Origin: Fusobacteriaceae bacterium
GTDB lineage: Bacteria; Fusobacteriota; Fusobacteriia; Fusobacteriales; Fusobacteriaceae
Direction of reading: 5' to 3'
Length of the DNA: 61,960 nt
Assembly (NCBI GenBank): GCA_031272775.1
Contig: JAISTB010000038.1
Span: forward strand, 1 to 61,960
Below are positions 1-7,394 of this stretch, one piece after another. Each line of letters starts with the position of its first letter. Positions within the stretch are counted from its first letter, which is position 1. A program made the translations under genes and the position numbers. The notes under the pieces were generated by a model. That model was given only the letters and a program-made list of their open reading frames with translations, was not told the origin of the DNA and searched no databases.

Positions 1-42
1 GGCGGTCAAATCTGACTCGGTGCGGCAGGGCTCAACAAAAAG

Positions 43-97
43 CAAAAAGAGCCGTATGAAATCTGGCCGTGTTACCGGCCGGTTTTCTATATGGCTC
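43..97 (-). terminator. Hairpin terminator or attenuator at the left edge
   Basis: A nested hairpin pairs GAGCC (49-53) with GGCTC (93-97), with further pairing inward and an inner GGCC/GGCC stem. On the minus strand it is followed by TTTTTGC. It begins only a few bases after the predicted start site, so the RNA made would be about 60 nt, almost all hairpin. It could be a tiny RNA or an attenuator for a gene beyond the edge. Confidence 0.5.
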
Positions 98-108
98 CCA
101 TTATCCGC

Positions 109-137
109 ATGATAGCATAAAAAATGTGAATTGTAAA
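109..137 (-). promoter_or_regulatory. Promoter of a short left-edge transcript
   Basis: Reading the minus strand, TTTACA (132-137) is followed after exactly 17 bases by TATCAT (109-114). Transcription would begin near 102 and run off the left edge or stop at the hairpin that follows at once. No minus-strand coding start lies between the promoter and the edge. Confidence 0.5.
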
Positions 138-275
138 TAGACGCAAAAAGAAATTTTTGACACGATGAGGCGGACAAGAGGTGCAAAAAATGAAACAGCG
201 CGGGTTGCAATAAATTTTAAATTATTTTTGTATATGATTGGGCCGACGCCTGTATATGGGGGCGTGTCCGTTGCA

Positions 276-299
276 AGAGACGCAAGGCATTGCGTCTCT
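276..299. repeat. REP-like palindrome
   Basis: AGAGACGCA (276-284) and TGCGTCTCT (291-299) are perfect 9-base inverted arms, flanked by GTTGC on one side and ACGGGG on the other. Similar palindromes recur in this window at 2866, 24312, 55035 and 61937. The rest of 138-326 is AT-rich and shows no convincing gene. Confidence 0.55.
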
Positions 300-325
300 A
301 CGGGGGGTATTCTGCATGTCGCCAA

Positions 326-352
326 TAAAAAAGGCGGAACCGAAATTCCGCC
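326..352 (-). terminator. Terminator of the symporter transcript
   Basis: GGCGGAA (333-339) pairs with TTCCGCC (346-352). On the minus strand this is followed by a run of T (plus positions 327-332). It lies about 65 bases past the symporter stop codon, so it would end the birA-bioB-symporter transcript. Confidence 0.8.
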
Positions 353-416
353 TGTAAAATCGCGTTCTATGCCTAACAAATCATGACTCTTTTCTTTCTG
401 CCTTCAATATAGCATA

Positions 417-1778
417 TTATTCATTGAAAAACAAGGTTGATTTTTTCCCCGCCAGCAAGATCCCCCCGTTCAGCAAAAAGGCCAGAATCATCACATAATT
501 CCCACGGGTCCCGCCGTAGAGCTTCCCGCAAAGGGCGACGACGCCCCCGGTGAGAATGGCTGCCATCACGACTTTTTTCGACGGCCGGAGTCCCAGCATA
601 CCCGCCAGCGTCGGAATGATGAGCGCTCCCGAATAGACCGTGAAGGCCAAAAGCAGCGTCGGCAGGATGTCCTGTCTGTGGATGGCGATGACCATGGACG
701 CGGCCCCGATTACGGCCATAAAGGCTCTCGTGGCGCTGATGCCCCGCCGGCTGTCGAGATCGTCGGTAAAGACCTGCGCAATCAGCGACGCCGCTGTGAT
801 CAGCGTCGTATCGGCCGAGGAGATCACCGCCGAAAGCAATCCCACGTAGAGTCCGAAGGCCACGAAACCCGGGAGTTTTTGCGAAGCGATCATGAAGAGC
901 ACGGATTCCTTTCCGATCGCTCCCTGACTGAAGGCCTGGGTCGCGTAGATCCCGATTTTTCCGAACATGAGCCCCAGGGGAACGAGAACCGCGATGCAGA
1001 TCACGATGGCCCTCTTCATGGTCTTTTCGTCCTTGGCGCAAAAAAGCCGCGAATAGACGTCGGGACCCACAAAATATGTGCTCGAGTACGTGAGGAACAG
1101 GATCAGAAGATCAAGCCCCGTGAATTTCGCGTTGAAAAAGCCGGGCGCGGGCGTCGTAACAGGCGTCGTCCGGATAAAGGCCCAAGTCAGGACGAGGCCC
1201 GCGAGGATAAAGAGCAGTTGCCAGAAGTCGGTCTTGAGGACCGAAAGCTGGCCGCCGCAGAGCGTGTAGAGCGTGAAGACGGTTCCGGTAATGACGACCC
1301 CCGTCGCGAAGGAGATCCCCAGAAGGACGGTCAGAATCTTGGCCGCGCCCATGATCTGCGCCGCAACAACGCCGATCCAGGCGATGGAAATAATCAGAGA
1401 CGAGAGTTTTTTGACCCCATCGCCGTAAAATCCGCCGAGAAGGCCCGGCAGATTGTAGCCTTGATAGTCCTTGAGGCAGCGGACGAGAAAAAACAGGACC
1501 ACGAGACCCAGTGCCGCCGAAAGCATAAACCACGAACCCGCCCAGCCGATCCGATACGCGGAATCGACGGAGCCGATGATGGCGCTGCTCCCCAGCATGG
1601 TGGCCAAGAGACTTCCGCTCACCTGAGCGACGCCGGCTTTTTTCCCGGCCACGTAAAAGTCCCTGCCGTCTTTGACCTTGCGCCAGGACCGATAACCGAC
1701 AAAGAGGGTGAAGACAAAATAGACCGTGATGAAAACAGATTTTAAATGGATTGCGCTGATTGTATTGCCGATTGACAT
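417..1778 (-). CDS. Sodium:solute symporter (SSF family)
   Basis: This 453-residue polytopic inner-membrane protein belongs to the sodium:solute symporter family, which couples Na+ influx to uptake of small solutes. About twelve to thirteen hydrophobic segments span the whole length, and the N-terminal YFVFTLFVGYRS and GSSAIIGS stretches are typical of the family. The ATG follows an AAGGAG site about 10 bases upstream. It lies 88 bases downstream of bioB on the same strand and is followed by a strong terminator, so it is probably the last gene of a birA-bioB-symporter unit. SSF proteins include vitamin carriers (pantothenate PanF, animal SMVT for biotin and pantothenate). A biotin-precursor role is therefore plausible here, but it rests on context only. 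Confidence 0.85.
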   Translation of the reverse strand: MSIGNTISAIHLKSVFITVYFVFTLFVGYRSWRKVKDGRDFYVAGKKAGVAQVSGSLLATMLGSSAIIGSVDSAYRIGWAGSWFMLSAALGLVVLFFLVRCLKDYQGYNLPGLLGGFYGDGVKKLSSLIISIAWIGVVAAQIMGAAKILTVLLGISFATGVVITGTVFTLYTLCGGQLSVLKTDFWQLLFILAGLVLTWAFIRTTPVTTPAPGFFNAKFTGLDLLILFLTYSSTYFVGPDVYSRLFCAKDEKTMKRAIVICIAVLVPLGLMFGKIGIYATQAFSQGAIGKESVLFMIASQKLPGFVAFGLYVGLLSAVISSADTTLITAASLIAQVFTDDLDSRRGISATRAFMAVIGAASMVIAIHRQDILPTLLLAFTVYSGALIIPTLAGMLGLRPSKKVVMAAILTGGVVALCGKLYGGTRGNYVMILAFLLNGGILLAGKKSTLFFNE

Positions 1779-1866
1779 GATTTTGTTGCTCCTTTACTGA
1801 TAAGCAGTGATTCCATTGATGGGAATGAATACGTGATTTATTTATTGCATATTCATTTACCGGGTA

Positions 1867-2823
1867 TTACACTAAGGTATATCCCAATTCCGCGAACAAT
1901 TTGAGGTCATTGTCAATATTTGACCCCGTTGTTGTCAAGAAATCTCCGGTAATTGTCGCGTTGGATCCGGAGCGGAACACGGCCCGGTCGTCGCCCAGCA
2001 TGGCCCGGCCCGCCGCCATTTTGATGAAGGCCCGGGGGTTAATGAAGCGAAAGATCGCGATGACCCTGAGGGCTTCGTCCAGTTCGATTTTTTCATTATT
2101 TTCACATGGCGTTCCGGGGATCGGATTCAGGAAATTGACCGGTATCGAGCGGATATCCAATTCCCGCAGGGCCAAGGCCAGATCAATCCGGTCTTCCATG
2201 GTCTCGCCGAGTCCGATGATGCCGCCGCTGCAAATCTCCATGCCCGCCGCTTTGGCCGCCTTGATGGCCGCGACTTTGTCCCGGAAGCTGTGCGTCGTGC
2301 AGATTTCCGGAAAATAGCGCTCCGAGGTCTCCAGATTGTTGTGGATACGGGTCACGCCGGCGTCTTTCAGCATCCGGTACTCCTCTTCGTTGAGGAGACC
2401 CAGGGACGAGCAGATCTGCTGCGGCAGGTTCTCCGCCCTCAGGGCCCTGACGCTCTCGCAGACTTGCTCCAATTCCCGGCGCGGGAGCTTCTTCCCCGCG
2501 GTCACGATGCAGTAGCGGGGGATTCCGCGGTCGGCGTTGTATTTGGCGTCTTCGACGATGACCTCCGTGCCGTAGAGCGGATGGCAGTCGATTTCGGCGT
2601 GATTGTGGGCCGATTGGGCGCAGTATTTGCAGTCTTCGGAGCATTTGCCGACCTTGCCGTCCAATATGGCGCAGACGTCAAAGGCATTTCCGCAAAAATG
2701 GGTCCGGATCTCGTCGGCTGCCGCGCACAATTCCTCGAGAGGGGCCTCCGCCAAATACAGGGCCTCTTCCCTCGTGACGGATTCGCCCCGAAGGACCTTT
2801 TCTTTCATTTCCTGGGTGTTCAT
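1867..2823 (-). CDS. bioB: Biotin synthase
   Basis: BioB is a radical SAM enzyme that inserts sulfur into dethiobiotin to make biotin. The 318-residue product has the CxxxCxxC cluster motif (CSEDCKYC). It also has the three further cysteines expected for the second iron-sulfur cluster, in RYCIVTAG, QICSSLG and EICSGGIIGLGE. The reading frame is open to 2904, but that extension is encoded by a palindromic repeat. The second ATG of an ATGATG pair (2823) sits 5 bases after AGGAG and gives a normal N-terminus. No bioA, bioD or bioF lies nearby, so the enzyme may act on imported precursor. Confidence 0.95.
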   Translation of the reverse strand: MNTQEMKEKVLRGESVTREEALYLAEAPLEELCAAADEIRTHFCGNAFDVCAILDGKVGKCSEDCKYCAQSAHNHAEIDCHPLYGTEVIVEDAKYNADRGIPRYCIVTAGKKLPRRELEQVCESVRALRAENLPQQICSSLGLLNEEEYRMLKDAGVTRIHNNLETSERYFPEICTTHSFRDKVAAIKAAKAAGMEICSGGIIGLGETMEDRIDLALALRELDIRSIPVNFLNPIPGTPCENNEKIELDEALRVIAIFRFINPRAFIKMAAGRAMLGDDRAVFRSGSNATITGDFLTTTGSNIDNDLKLFAELGYTLV

Positions 2824-2865
2824 CATTTCTCCTTTTTCAAATTGATCAATGTTTTGATGCAACCT

Positions 2866-2892
2866 GTACGGGCGCGCAATGCGTGCCCCTAC
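2866..2892. repeat. REP-like palindrome in the bioB leader
   Basis: Arms at 2866-2878 and 2880-2892 (GTACGGGCGCGCA and TGCGTGCCCCTAC) are complementary except for two positions. The element fills most of the 97-base gap between birA and bioB. It would fold into a hairpin in the mRNA about 40 bases before the bioB start. Confidence 0.7.
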
Positions 2893-2920
2893 GACCTTCT
2901 CCAACCTGCCTTTGTGCGAA

Positions 2921-3889
2921 TCATGATTGAATTTTCACGCTGATTTCCCCCGAAAAGAGCGAAACTCGCTTCCCGTCGGGCAGCCGAACAATCAGCTCCC
3001 CGGCCTTGTCGATATCCTCGGCCGTCCCTTCATAGGGCACGTTTTCGAGGACGAAGCGGACCGTTTTCCCCAATACGAAGGACGCCGCCCTGTACTCGGC
3101 GATCAGCCCCGCGTCGTCGTCTTCGGCAAGGATCGCGAAGAATTCCTTCAAATACTCCCCCATAAGCTCGTTGCGGATGGCCGCCGGTTGGACGTCCTCA
3201 AAGATCGGGCCCGCGATGTCCCTGAGCTCCGGCGGAAAATCCCGCGCGGCGAAGTTGACGCCGGTTCCCACGATGACAGCCGAAATATTGCCCGTCTCGT
3301 AGTCGAGGACTCCTTCGGTCAGGATCCCCGCGATTTTTTTCCCGCGCAGATAGAGATCATTGACCCACTTGATGGCGACGTCGACGTTTGCCACCCGATC
3401 GATTGCTCTTTTGAGCGCGACCGCGTTCCTGATCGTCACAAGGGCCGTATTTTTGTCGTTTATCCCTTCACGCAGAATGACGCTCGTGTAGATGCTGCCC
3501 GGGGGCGACCAGAATTCCCGGGAAAAGCGCCCGTAACCGCCGGTTTGTCGGTTGGCAACAAGGACCGTTTTGTCTTTCGCGCCTTCAATGGCCATGATTT
3601 TCGCCGTTTTGTTCGTGGACGGAATGCTGTCGTAGCAGAAAATGTCAATGCCTTTGAGACTTTCGGGCAGCCGGTGGCGGATCCCCTCAGGCGTCAGGAT
3701 GTCGGTTTTCCGGTAGCGATAGCCTTTGTTGCCGGCGCTCTCGATGACATGGCCCTCCGCCTTCAGCTTCCGGATGGCCTGCCAGACCGCTGTCCGGGAA
3801 AGGCCGAGATATCCCGCAATTTTCTCCCCCGAGGTCCCGGCGTCGCCGCTCTCTATCAGATAGCGCAGCACTTCGCTTTTCGTTTCCAT
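2921..3889 (-). CDS. birA: Bifunctional biotin-protein ligase and biotin repressor
   Basis: BirA activates biotin with ATP, attaches it to carboxylase lysines and, in the long form, represses biotin genes. The 322 residues include an N-terminal winged helix-turn-helix (GEKIAGYLGLSRTAVWQAIRKL, residues about 20-41). A catalytic domain follows with the substrate loop GGYGRFSR and the KWVNDL motif (usually KWPND), then a small C-terminal domain. The ATG has GGAGG just upstream. The gene has its own strong promoter with a dyad at the start site, which fits autoregulation. It leads the bioB and symporter genes. Confidence 0.93.
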   Translation of the reverse strand: METKSEVLRYLIESGDAGTSGEKIAGYLGLSRTAVWQAIRKLKAEGHVIESAGNKGYRYRKTDILTPEGIRHRLPESLKGIDIFCYDSIPSTNKTAKIMAIEGAKDKTVLVANRQTGGYGRFSREFWSPPGSIYTSVILREGINDKNTALVTIRNAVALKRAIDRVANVDVAIKWVNDLYLRGKKIAGILTEGVLDYETGNISAVIVGTGVNFAARDFPPELRDIAGPIFEDVQPAAIRNELMGEYLKEFFAILAEDDDAGLIAEYRAASFVLGKTVRFVLENVPYEGTAEDIDKAGELIVRLPDGKRVSLFSGEISVKIQS

Positions 3890-3902
3890 TTGACCTCCGT
3901 TA

Positions 3903-3933
3903 TCGTTAACATAAAATCAAATTTGCTTAACGA
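3903..3933. promoter_or_regulatory. Candidate BirA operator
   Basis: TCGTTAA (3903-3909) and TTAACGA (3927-3933) form a perfect 7-base dyad separated by 17 bases. Widely spaced GTTAAC-like half-sites are the pattern known for BirA operators. The dyad covers the predicted birA start site, where a bound repressor would block transcription. Confidence 0.6.
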
Positions 3934-3937
3934 CGAT

Positions 3938-3966
3938 ATTATATCTTATTTTTCTCTCTTGTGCAA
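3938..3966 (-). promoter_or_regulatory. birA promoter
   Basis: On the minus strand TTGCAC (3961-3966) and TATAAT (3938-3943) are separated by exactly 17 bases. The start site would fall near 3931, inside the TCGTTAA dyad. Confidence 0.8.
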
Positions 3967-3987
3967 CGCTTTTTTTTATGATACAAT
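3959..3987 (+). promoter_or_regulatory. Divergent promoter for the DUF368 gene
   Basis: TTGTGC (3959-3964) and TACAAT (3982-3987) are 17 bases apart. Transcription would start near 3994, so an ATG at 3978 cannot be the translation start. This supports the TTG start at 4029. The promoter overlaps the birA promoter back to back. Confidence 0.7.
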
Positions 3988-4028
3988 ATCATGGCGCGAA
4001 TATCGCGCGCAAAGGGGGCAATTTCATT

Positions 4029-4838
4029 TTGAAAGAAACCGCGATTGATTTTCTCAAAGGCCTTGTGATCGGATCCATCAACGTGATTCCCGGCGTTTCC
4101 GGCGGTACCATGGCCGTGATCCTCGGAATCTTTGAAAAATTGACGGAATCCATCAGTTGCTTTGTCGGGGCCGCCCGGGCGAAGAAGCTGCAATACGTCA
4201 AATTTCTCGCCGCCGTGGGGATCGGCATGGCCATCGGCATCGTGACCTTTACGAATATCGTCCTTTATTTTCTGACCCGCTGGCCCAGGGCCACGGCCGT
4301 CGTTTTCATCCTGATGGTCCTCCCCAGTATTCCGCTGATCGTCAAGGGGCTCGACAAAAAAGATCCAAAAAATATCGGTTTTTTCGTTCTGGGACTGATT
4401 CTGACCGGCATATTCGTCTTTCTGGACGCGCGCTACGGCGCCGGAGAAGCGAGCGTCGGCGCGCCCGTCGCGGTGACCGCCGCGTATTGCGTCAAAATGC
4501 TGCTCTGCGGAGCGGTGGCCGCGGGAGCCATGATCATTCCGGGAATTTCGGGCTCGCTGATCCTGCTGATTCTCGGCGAATACCACCATATCATCGGCTT
4601 TGTCGGCGATCTGGCCAAACTTCCGGCGCTCCTCGGGGCCTTTCCGGGGCTATCGGCCTTTGCGCGGGAATTGCATCTGATTCCGGTGTTCTTTTTCGGG
4701 ATCGGCGTATTGCTGGGCCTTGTCTTTGTGGCGAAGCTGCTGAATTTTCTGCTGCGGAAATACAAAGGACCGACGCTCTTTTTCATCACGGGCCTCGTGA
4801 TCGTATCCCTGTACCAAATCTGGCTGAAGCTCAGCTGA
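4029..4838 (+). CDS. popT: PopT-type undecaprenyl-phosphate transporter (DUF368)
   Basis: DUF368 membrane proteins (PopT) recycle undecaprenyl phosphate across the cytoplasmic membrane for cell wall synthesis. The 269-residue protein opens with the family signature: a short helix, then NVIPGVSGGTMAVILG. A second similar loop, MIIPGISGSLILLILG, lies near residue 175, as expected for the internal repeat. I place the start at TTG 4029, ten bases after AGGGGG, because the promoter lies over the upstream ATG at 3978. The PHP phosphatase gene follows after 57 bases. Confidence 0.85.
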   Translation: MKETAIDFLKGLVIGSINVIPGVSGGTMAVILGIFEKLTESISCFVGAARAKKLQYVKFLAAVGIGMAIGIVTFTNIVLYFLTRWPRATAVVFILMVLPSIPLIVKGLDKKDPKNIGFFVLGLILTGIFVFLDARYGAGEASVGAPVAVTAAYCVKMLLCGAVAAGAMIIPGISGSLILLILGEYHHIIGFVGDLAKLPALLGAFPGLSAFARELHLIPVFFFGIGVLLGLVFVAKLLNFLLRKYKGPTLFFITGLVIVSLYQIWLKLS

Positions 4839-4895
4839 AATCCATAAAAGGGCCGGAATATCCGGCATGAACCATTTTGAGGGGGAAAAACGAAG

Positions 4896-5705
4896 ATGAT
4901 TGATCGGGATTACCATATCCACACGGCCTATTCCAACGATTCGACGCAGGATATGGAGGAATCGGTCAAAAGCGCCATTGCCTTGGGTTTGCGGGAAATC
5001 GCTTTTACCGACCATTACGAACATGACGTGGAGACCTTTGACTACGAGGGGGATTACTGGCTGGACCGTCCCGCCTATATCGCGGGCGTACTGCGAATGC
5101 GGGAAAAATACGCCAGGGACATCCGTATCCTTTTGGGCGTTGAGATCGGCGCGCAACCGGGGCTGGCGGACTATTTCGCCGGAGAATTGGCCAATGACCC
5201 CTGGGATTTCATTATCGCCTCCTGTCATACGATCGACCGGATCGACCTCTTCTTCGGCAAGGTCCAGGAAGGGAAAACAAAAGACGAGATGCAGGACCTC
5301 TATTTCCGGAACCTGTTGGAACTCGTCAGCGGCTATGACTGCTTTTCGGTTTTCGGACACCTCGACTACGTGACCCGCTACGGAGGGGAGCGCTTTCGCG
5401 GGCTCAATTACGAGCGGCAGCGCGACGTCATCGACGAGATCCTGAAGATGCTTATCGCCAAGGGCAAGGGCATCGAGATCAACACCTCGGCCTTCCGCTA
5501 CAACGAAGGCCGCTTTTATCCCCACCCCGACATCGTCCGGCGCTATTTCGAACTGGGCGGGGAAATCCTCACCGTAGGCAGCGACGCCCACAAGTGCGGG
5601 GATATCGCCCGGGATTTCGACAAGGTCGCGGATTTTCTCCGGAGCGTCGGAAAGCCCTATATCACCGTGTACGAAGGCATGAAACCGCGTTTCGTCAAGA
5701 TTTGA
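4896..5705 (+). CDS. PHP-domain phosphatase, HisJ-like histidinol-phosphatase family
   Basis: This 269-residue metal-dependent phosphoesterase shows all the PHP metal ligands: DYHIHT at the N-terminus, TDHYE, GVEIG, the histidine of ASCHT, FGHLD, and GSDAH near the C-terminus. Length and motif order match the HisK/HisJ histidinol-phosphatases, which remove phosphate from histidinol phosphate in histidine synthesis. No other his gene is nearby, so the substrate is not certain. The ATG follows a GAGGGGG site. It is probably co-transcribed with the DUF368 gene. Confidence 0.8.
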   Translation: MIDRDYHIHTAYSNDSTQDMEESVKSAIALGLREIAFTDHYEHDVETFDYEGDYWLDRPAYIAGVLRMREKYARDIRILLGVEIGAQPGLADYFAGELANDPWDFIIASCHTIDRIDLFFGKVQEGKTKDEMQDLYFRNLLELVSGYDCFSVFGHLDYVTRYGGERFRGLNYERQRDVIDEILKMLIAKGKGIEINTSAFRYNEGRFYPHPDIVRRYFELGGEILTVGSDAHKCGDIARDFDKVADFLRSVGKPYITVYEGMKPRFVKI

Positions 5706-5773
5706 GAGGCCCCCTTTCCCGCCGGAAAATCATGAAGCCGGAAAAAACGGAAGAGAAATTTTAAAAAAAGGGA

Positions 5774-5802
5774 TTGACGGAAAGACGAAAATCTGTTATA
5801 CT
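5774..5802 (+). promoter_or_regulatory. Promoter of the tRNA cluster
   Basis: TTGACG (5774-5779) and TATACT (5797-5802) are 17 bases apart. Transcription would begin about 13 bases before the first tRNA. Confidence 0.85.
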
Positions 5803-5821
5803 TTTTAAGCTGAATCAATAC

Positions 5822-5911
5822 GGAAAGATGGTCGAGTGGTCGAAGGCACATGCTTGGAGAGCATGCGTACGGGAAACTGTACCGTGGGTTCGAATCCCAC
5901 TCTTTCCGCCA
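5822..5911 (+). tRNA. tRNA-Ser (GGA)
   Basis: A class II tRNA of 90 nt including encoded CCA. The acceptor arms GGAAAGA and TCTTTCC pair, the anticodon loop TTGGAGA gives GGA, and there is a long variable arm and a GGTTCGAATCC T arm. Confidence 0.95.
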
Positions 5912-5916
5912 AATAT

Positions 5917-5993
5917 GCACCCATAGCTCAGATGGATAGAGTGCTGCTCTCCGAAGGCAGAGGCCGTGCGTTCGAACCGCACTGGGTGTACCA
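5917..5993 (+). tRNA. tRNA-Arg (CCG)
   Basis: A 77-nt tRNA including CCA. The anticodon loop CTCCGAA gives CCG, and the D loop holds GGA with the arginine identity base A20. It reads CGG codons. It lies 5 bases after tRNA-Ser and 6 before the next tRNA. Confidence 0.95.
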
Positions 5994-5999
5994 TTTTTT

Positions 6000-6076
6000 G
6001 CGCCCATAGCTCAGATGGATAGAGCGTTGCCCTGCGGAGGCAAAGGTCGTGCGTTCGAGTCGCGCTGGGCGCGCCA
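6000..6076 (+). tRNA. tRNA-Arg (GCG)
   Basis: A 77-nt tRNA including CCA. The arms GCGCCCA and TGGGCGC pair perfectly. The anticodon stem TTGCC/GGCAA encloses CTGCGGA, giving GCG. Most bacteria read CGC and CGT with an ACG anticodon edited to inosine, so a G34 arginine tRNA is unusual. Confidence 0.9.
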
Positions 6077-6121
6077 TTTTTTTAATTTCCGGGGGAAACG
6101 CGGAACCACAGGAGGCCACAC

Positions 6122-6544
6122 ATGAACGCAACCAACATTTACGTAGAAGTGCTGAACAACACCAACCTCATCGCGCTGGCGACCGCGGTGGACAATATCC
6201 CCAGCGTCAGGGTCGTCAATTTTTACTATAATCCGGAAAAACCGCACATCCTGTACTTCGTATCGGACCGGGCCGACCGGAAAGTCCTCGAGTTCGCGAA
6301 AAACAACGTGATCGCCTTTACGACAATCCCCGCGGAAGGCATTGCCCACGCCCGCTCCCTGAAAGCCGGCGTACAAAAAAGCGCCCTGACTTACGGGGAA
6401 TTCGCCAAAGCCCTCGGAGAATCCACTCCCGGAGAGGAAGGATCCGCCGACGGAAACGGCGAATTGCTCGACGTCTATGAGATTCTCGTGTCGGAAGCGG
6501 AAGCCGTCACTGAAAATGGCGAAGTTGTGCGCATCCGCTTCTAA
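6122..6544 (+). CDS. Pyridoxamine 5'-phosphate oxidase-like flavin-binding protein
   Basis: A 140-residue protein resembling the small flavin-binding split-barrel proteins of the PNPOx-like superfamily. It has the beta-strand pattern of the fold (VRVVNFYYNP, ILYFVSDRA, NVIAFTTIP) followed by a variable, acidic C-terminal part. Such proteins bind FMN, F420 or heme, and the ligand cannot be told here. The start has AGGAGG upstream. Only 11 bases separate it from the next gene, a flavodoxin-ferredoxin protein, so a shared redox role is likely. It begins 45 bases after the last tRNA and may share that transcript. Confidence 0.65.
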   Translation: MNATNIYVEVLNNTNLIALATAVDNIPSVRVVNFYYNPEKPHILYFVSDRADRKVLEFAKNNVIAFTTIPAEGIAHARSLKAGVQKSALTYGEFAKALGESTPGEEGSADGNGELLDVYEILVSEAEAVTENGEVVRIRF

Positions 6545-6555
6545 GGAGGCATACC

Positions 6556-7314
6556 ATGATAGTATATTTTAGCGGTACCGGCAACAGCGAATTTGTGGCG
6601 AGACGCGTCGCAAAAATCGTCGGAGACGAGCTTATTTCCCTCAACGCGGCCATCAAAAACGGAATTCCCGGAAATTTCCACTCGGAAAAGCCCTGGGTCT
6701 TCGTCTGCCCTGTCTATGCCTGGCGTATGCCCAGGATCGTGGAGGATTTTATCGAAAAGTCCACATTTACAGGAAGCCGTGAGGCCTATGTCCTCATGAC
6801 CTGCGGAGAATCGGCCGGGAGCGCCGGCGATCGGGCAAAGATCCTTCTCGAGTCAAAAGGTCTGACTTTTCTGGGTTTCTCAGCCTTGAAAATGCCCGAA
6901 AATTATATCGCCCTGTTCTCGGCCCCCGATCCGGAAGCCTGCCGGGAAATCATTGAAAAAGCGAAGCCGGACATGGACCGGTTGGCGACTCAAATAAAGA
7001 ATCGCAGCCCCCTTCAGACAAAAACCGGCGGGGTTCTGACAAGACTGCTCGGCGCGATGATCAATCCCCTGTTTTACCGTTTTATCATCAGCGCCAAGGG
7101 CTTTCACGCAACGGACGCCTGCACATCCTGCGGGGCCTGCGTCGATCTCTGCCCGCTCAACAACATTGAGTTGCGGGATGGAAAGCCGGTCTGGGGAGAC
7201 CATTGCACCCATTGCATGGCCTGCATCTGCCGCTGCCCCACGGAAGCGATCCAGTACAAGAAGCGCAGCGAAAAAAAGAGGCGATATTTTTTGAATCAGG
7301 AAGAAGAGGTCTGA
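6556..7314 (+). CDS. Flavodoxin-ferredoxin fusion protein (EFR1 family)
   Basis: This 252-residue electron carrier combines an N-terminal flavodoxin-like domain with a C-terminal pair of four-iron clusters. FSGTGNSE (residues 5-12) is the FMN phosphate loop. CTSCGACVDLCP and CTHCMACICRCP (about residues 190-235) are two CxxCxxCxxxCP motifs. Proteins of this layout are common in strict anaerobes, where they are thought to pass electrons between ferredoxin and flavin enzymes. It overlaps no neighbour and is co-directional with the flavin protein upstream and a second, different flavodoxin-ferredoxin gene downstream. Confidence 0.88.
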   Translation: MIVYFSGTGNSEFVARRVAKIVGDELISLNAAIKNGIPGNFHSEKPWVFVCPVYAWRMPRIVEDFIEKSTFTGSREAYVLMTCGESAGSAGDRAKILLESKGLTFLGFSALKMPENYIALFSAPDPEACREIIEKAKPDMDRLATQIKNRSPLQTKTGGVLTRLLGAMINPLFYRFIISAKGFHATDACTSCGACVDLCPLNNIELRDGKPVWGDHCTHCMACICRCPTEAIQYKKRSEKKRRYFLNQEEEV

Positions 7315-7394
7315 CATCCGCGCGTCGTATCCCGCGAGGATTCAGCATGAGCAGATACATGTGATTGACATCGTCACGTTTTACAGGAGGAAAA

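Noticed and set aside
678-1745. A 355-codon plus-strand open frame opposite the symporter
   Set aside because: Its product is a low-complexity Arg/Asp/Gly-rich string, whereas the minus-strand frame has a clean membrane-protein pattern.
3978-4028. ATG 3978 as the popT start
   Set aside because: The -10 box of the only good promoter lies at 3982-3987, so the mRNA would start after this ATG. No ribosome site precedes it.
5706-5760. Terminator after the PHP phosphatase gene
   Set aside because: Only a weak CCGG-type stem is present and it is followed by A-rich, not T-rich, sequence on the plus strand.
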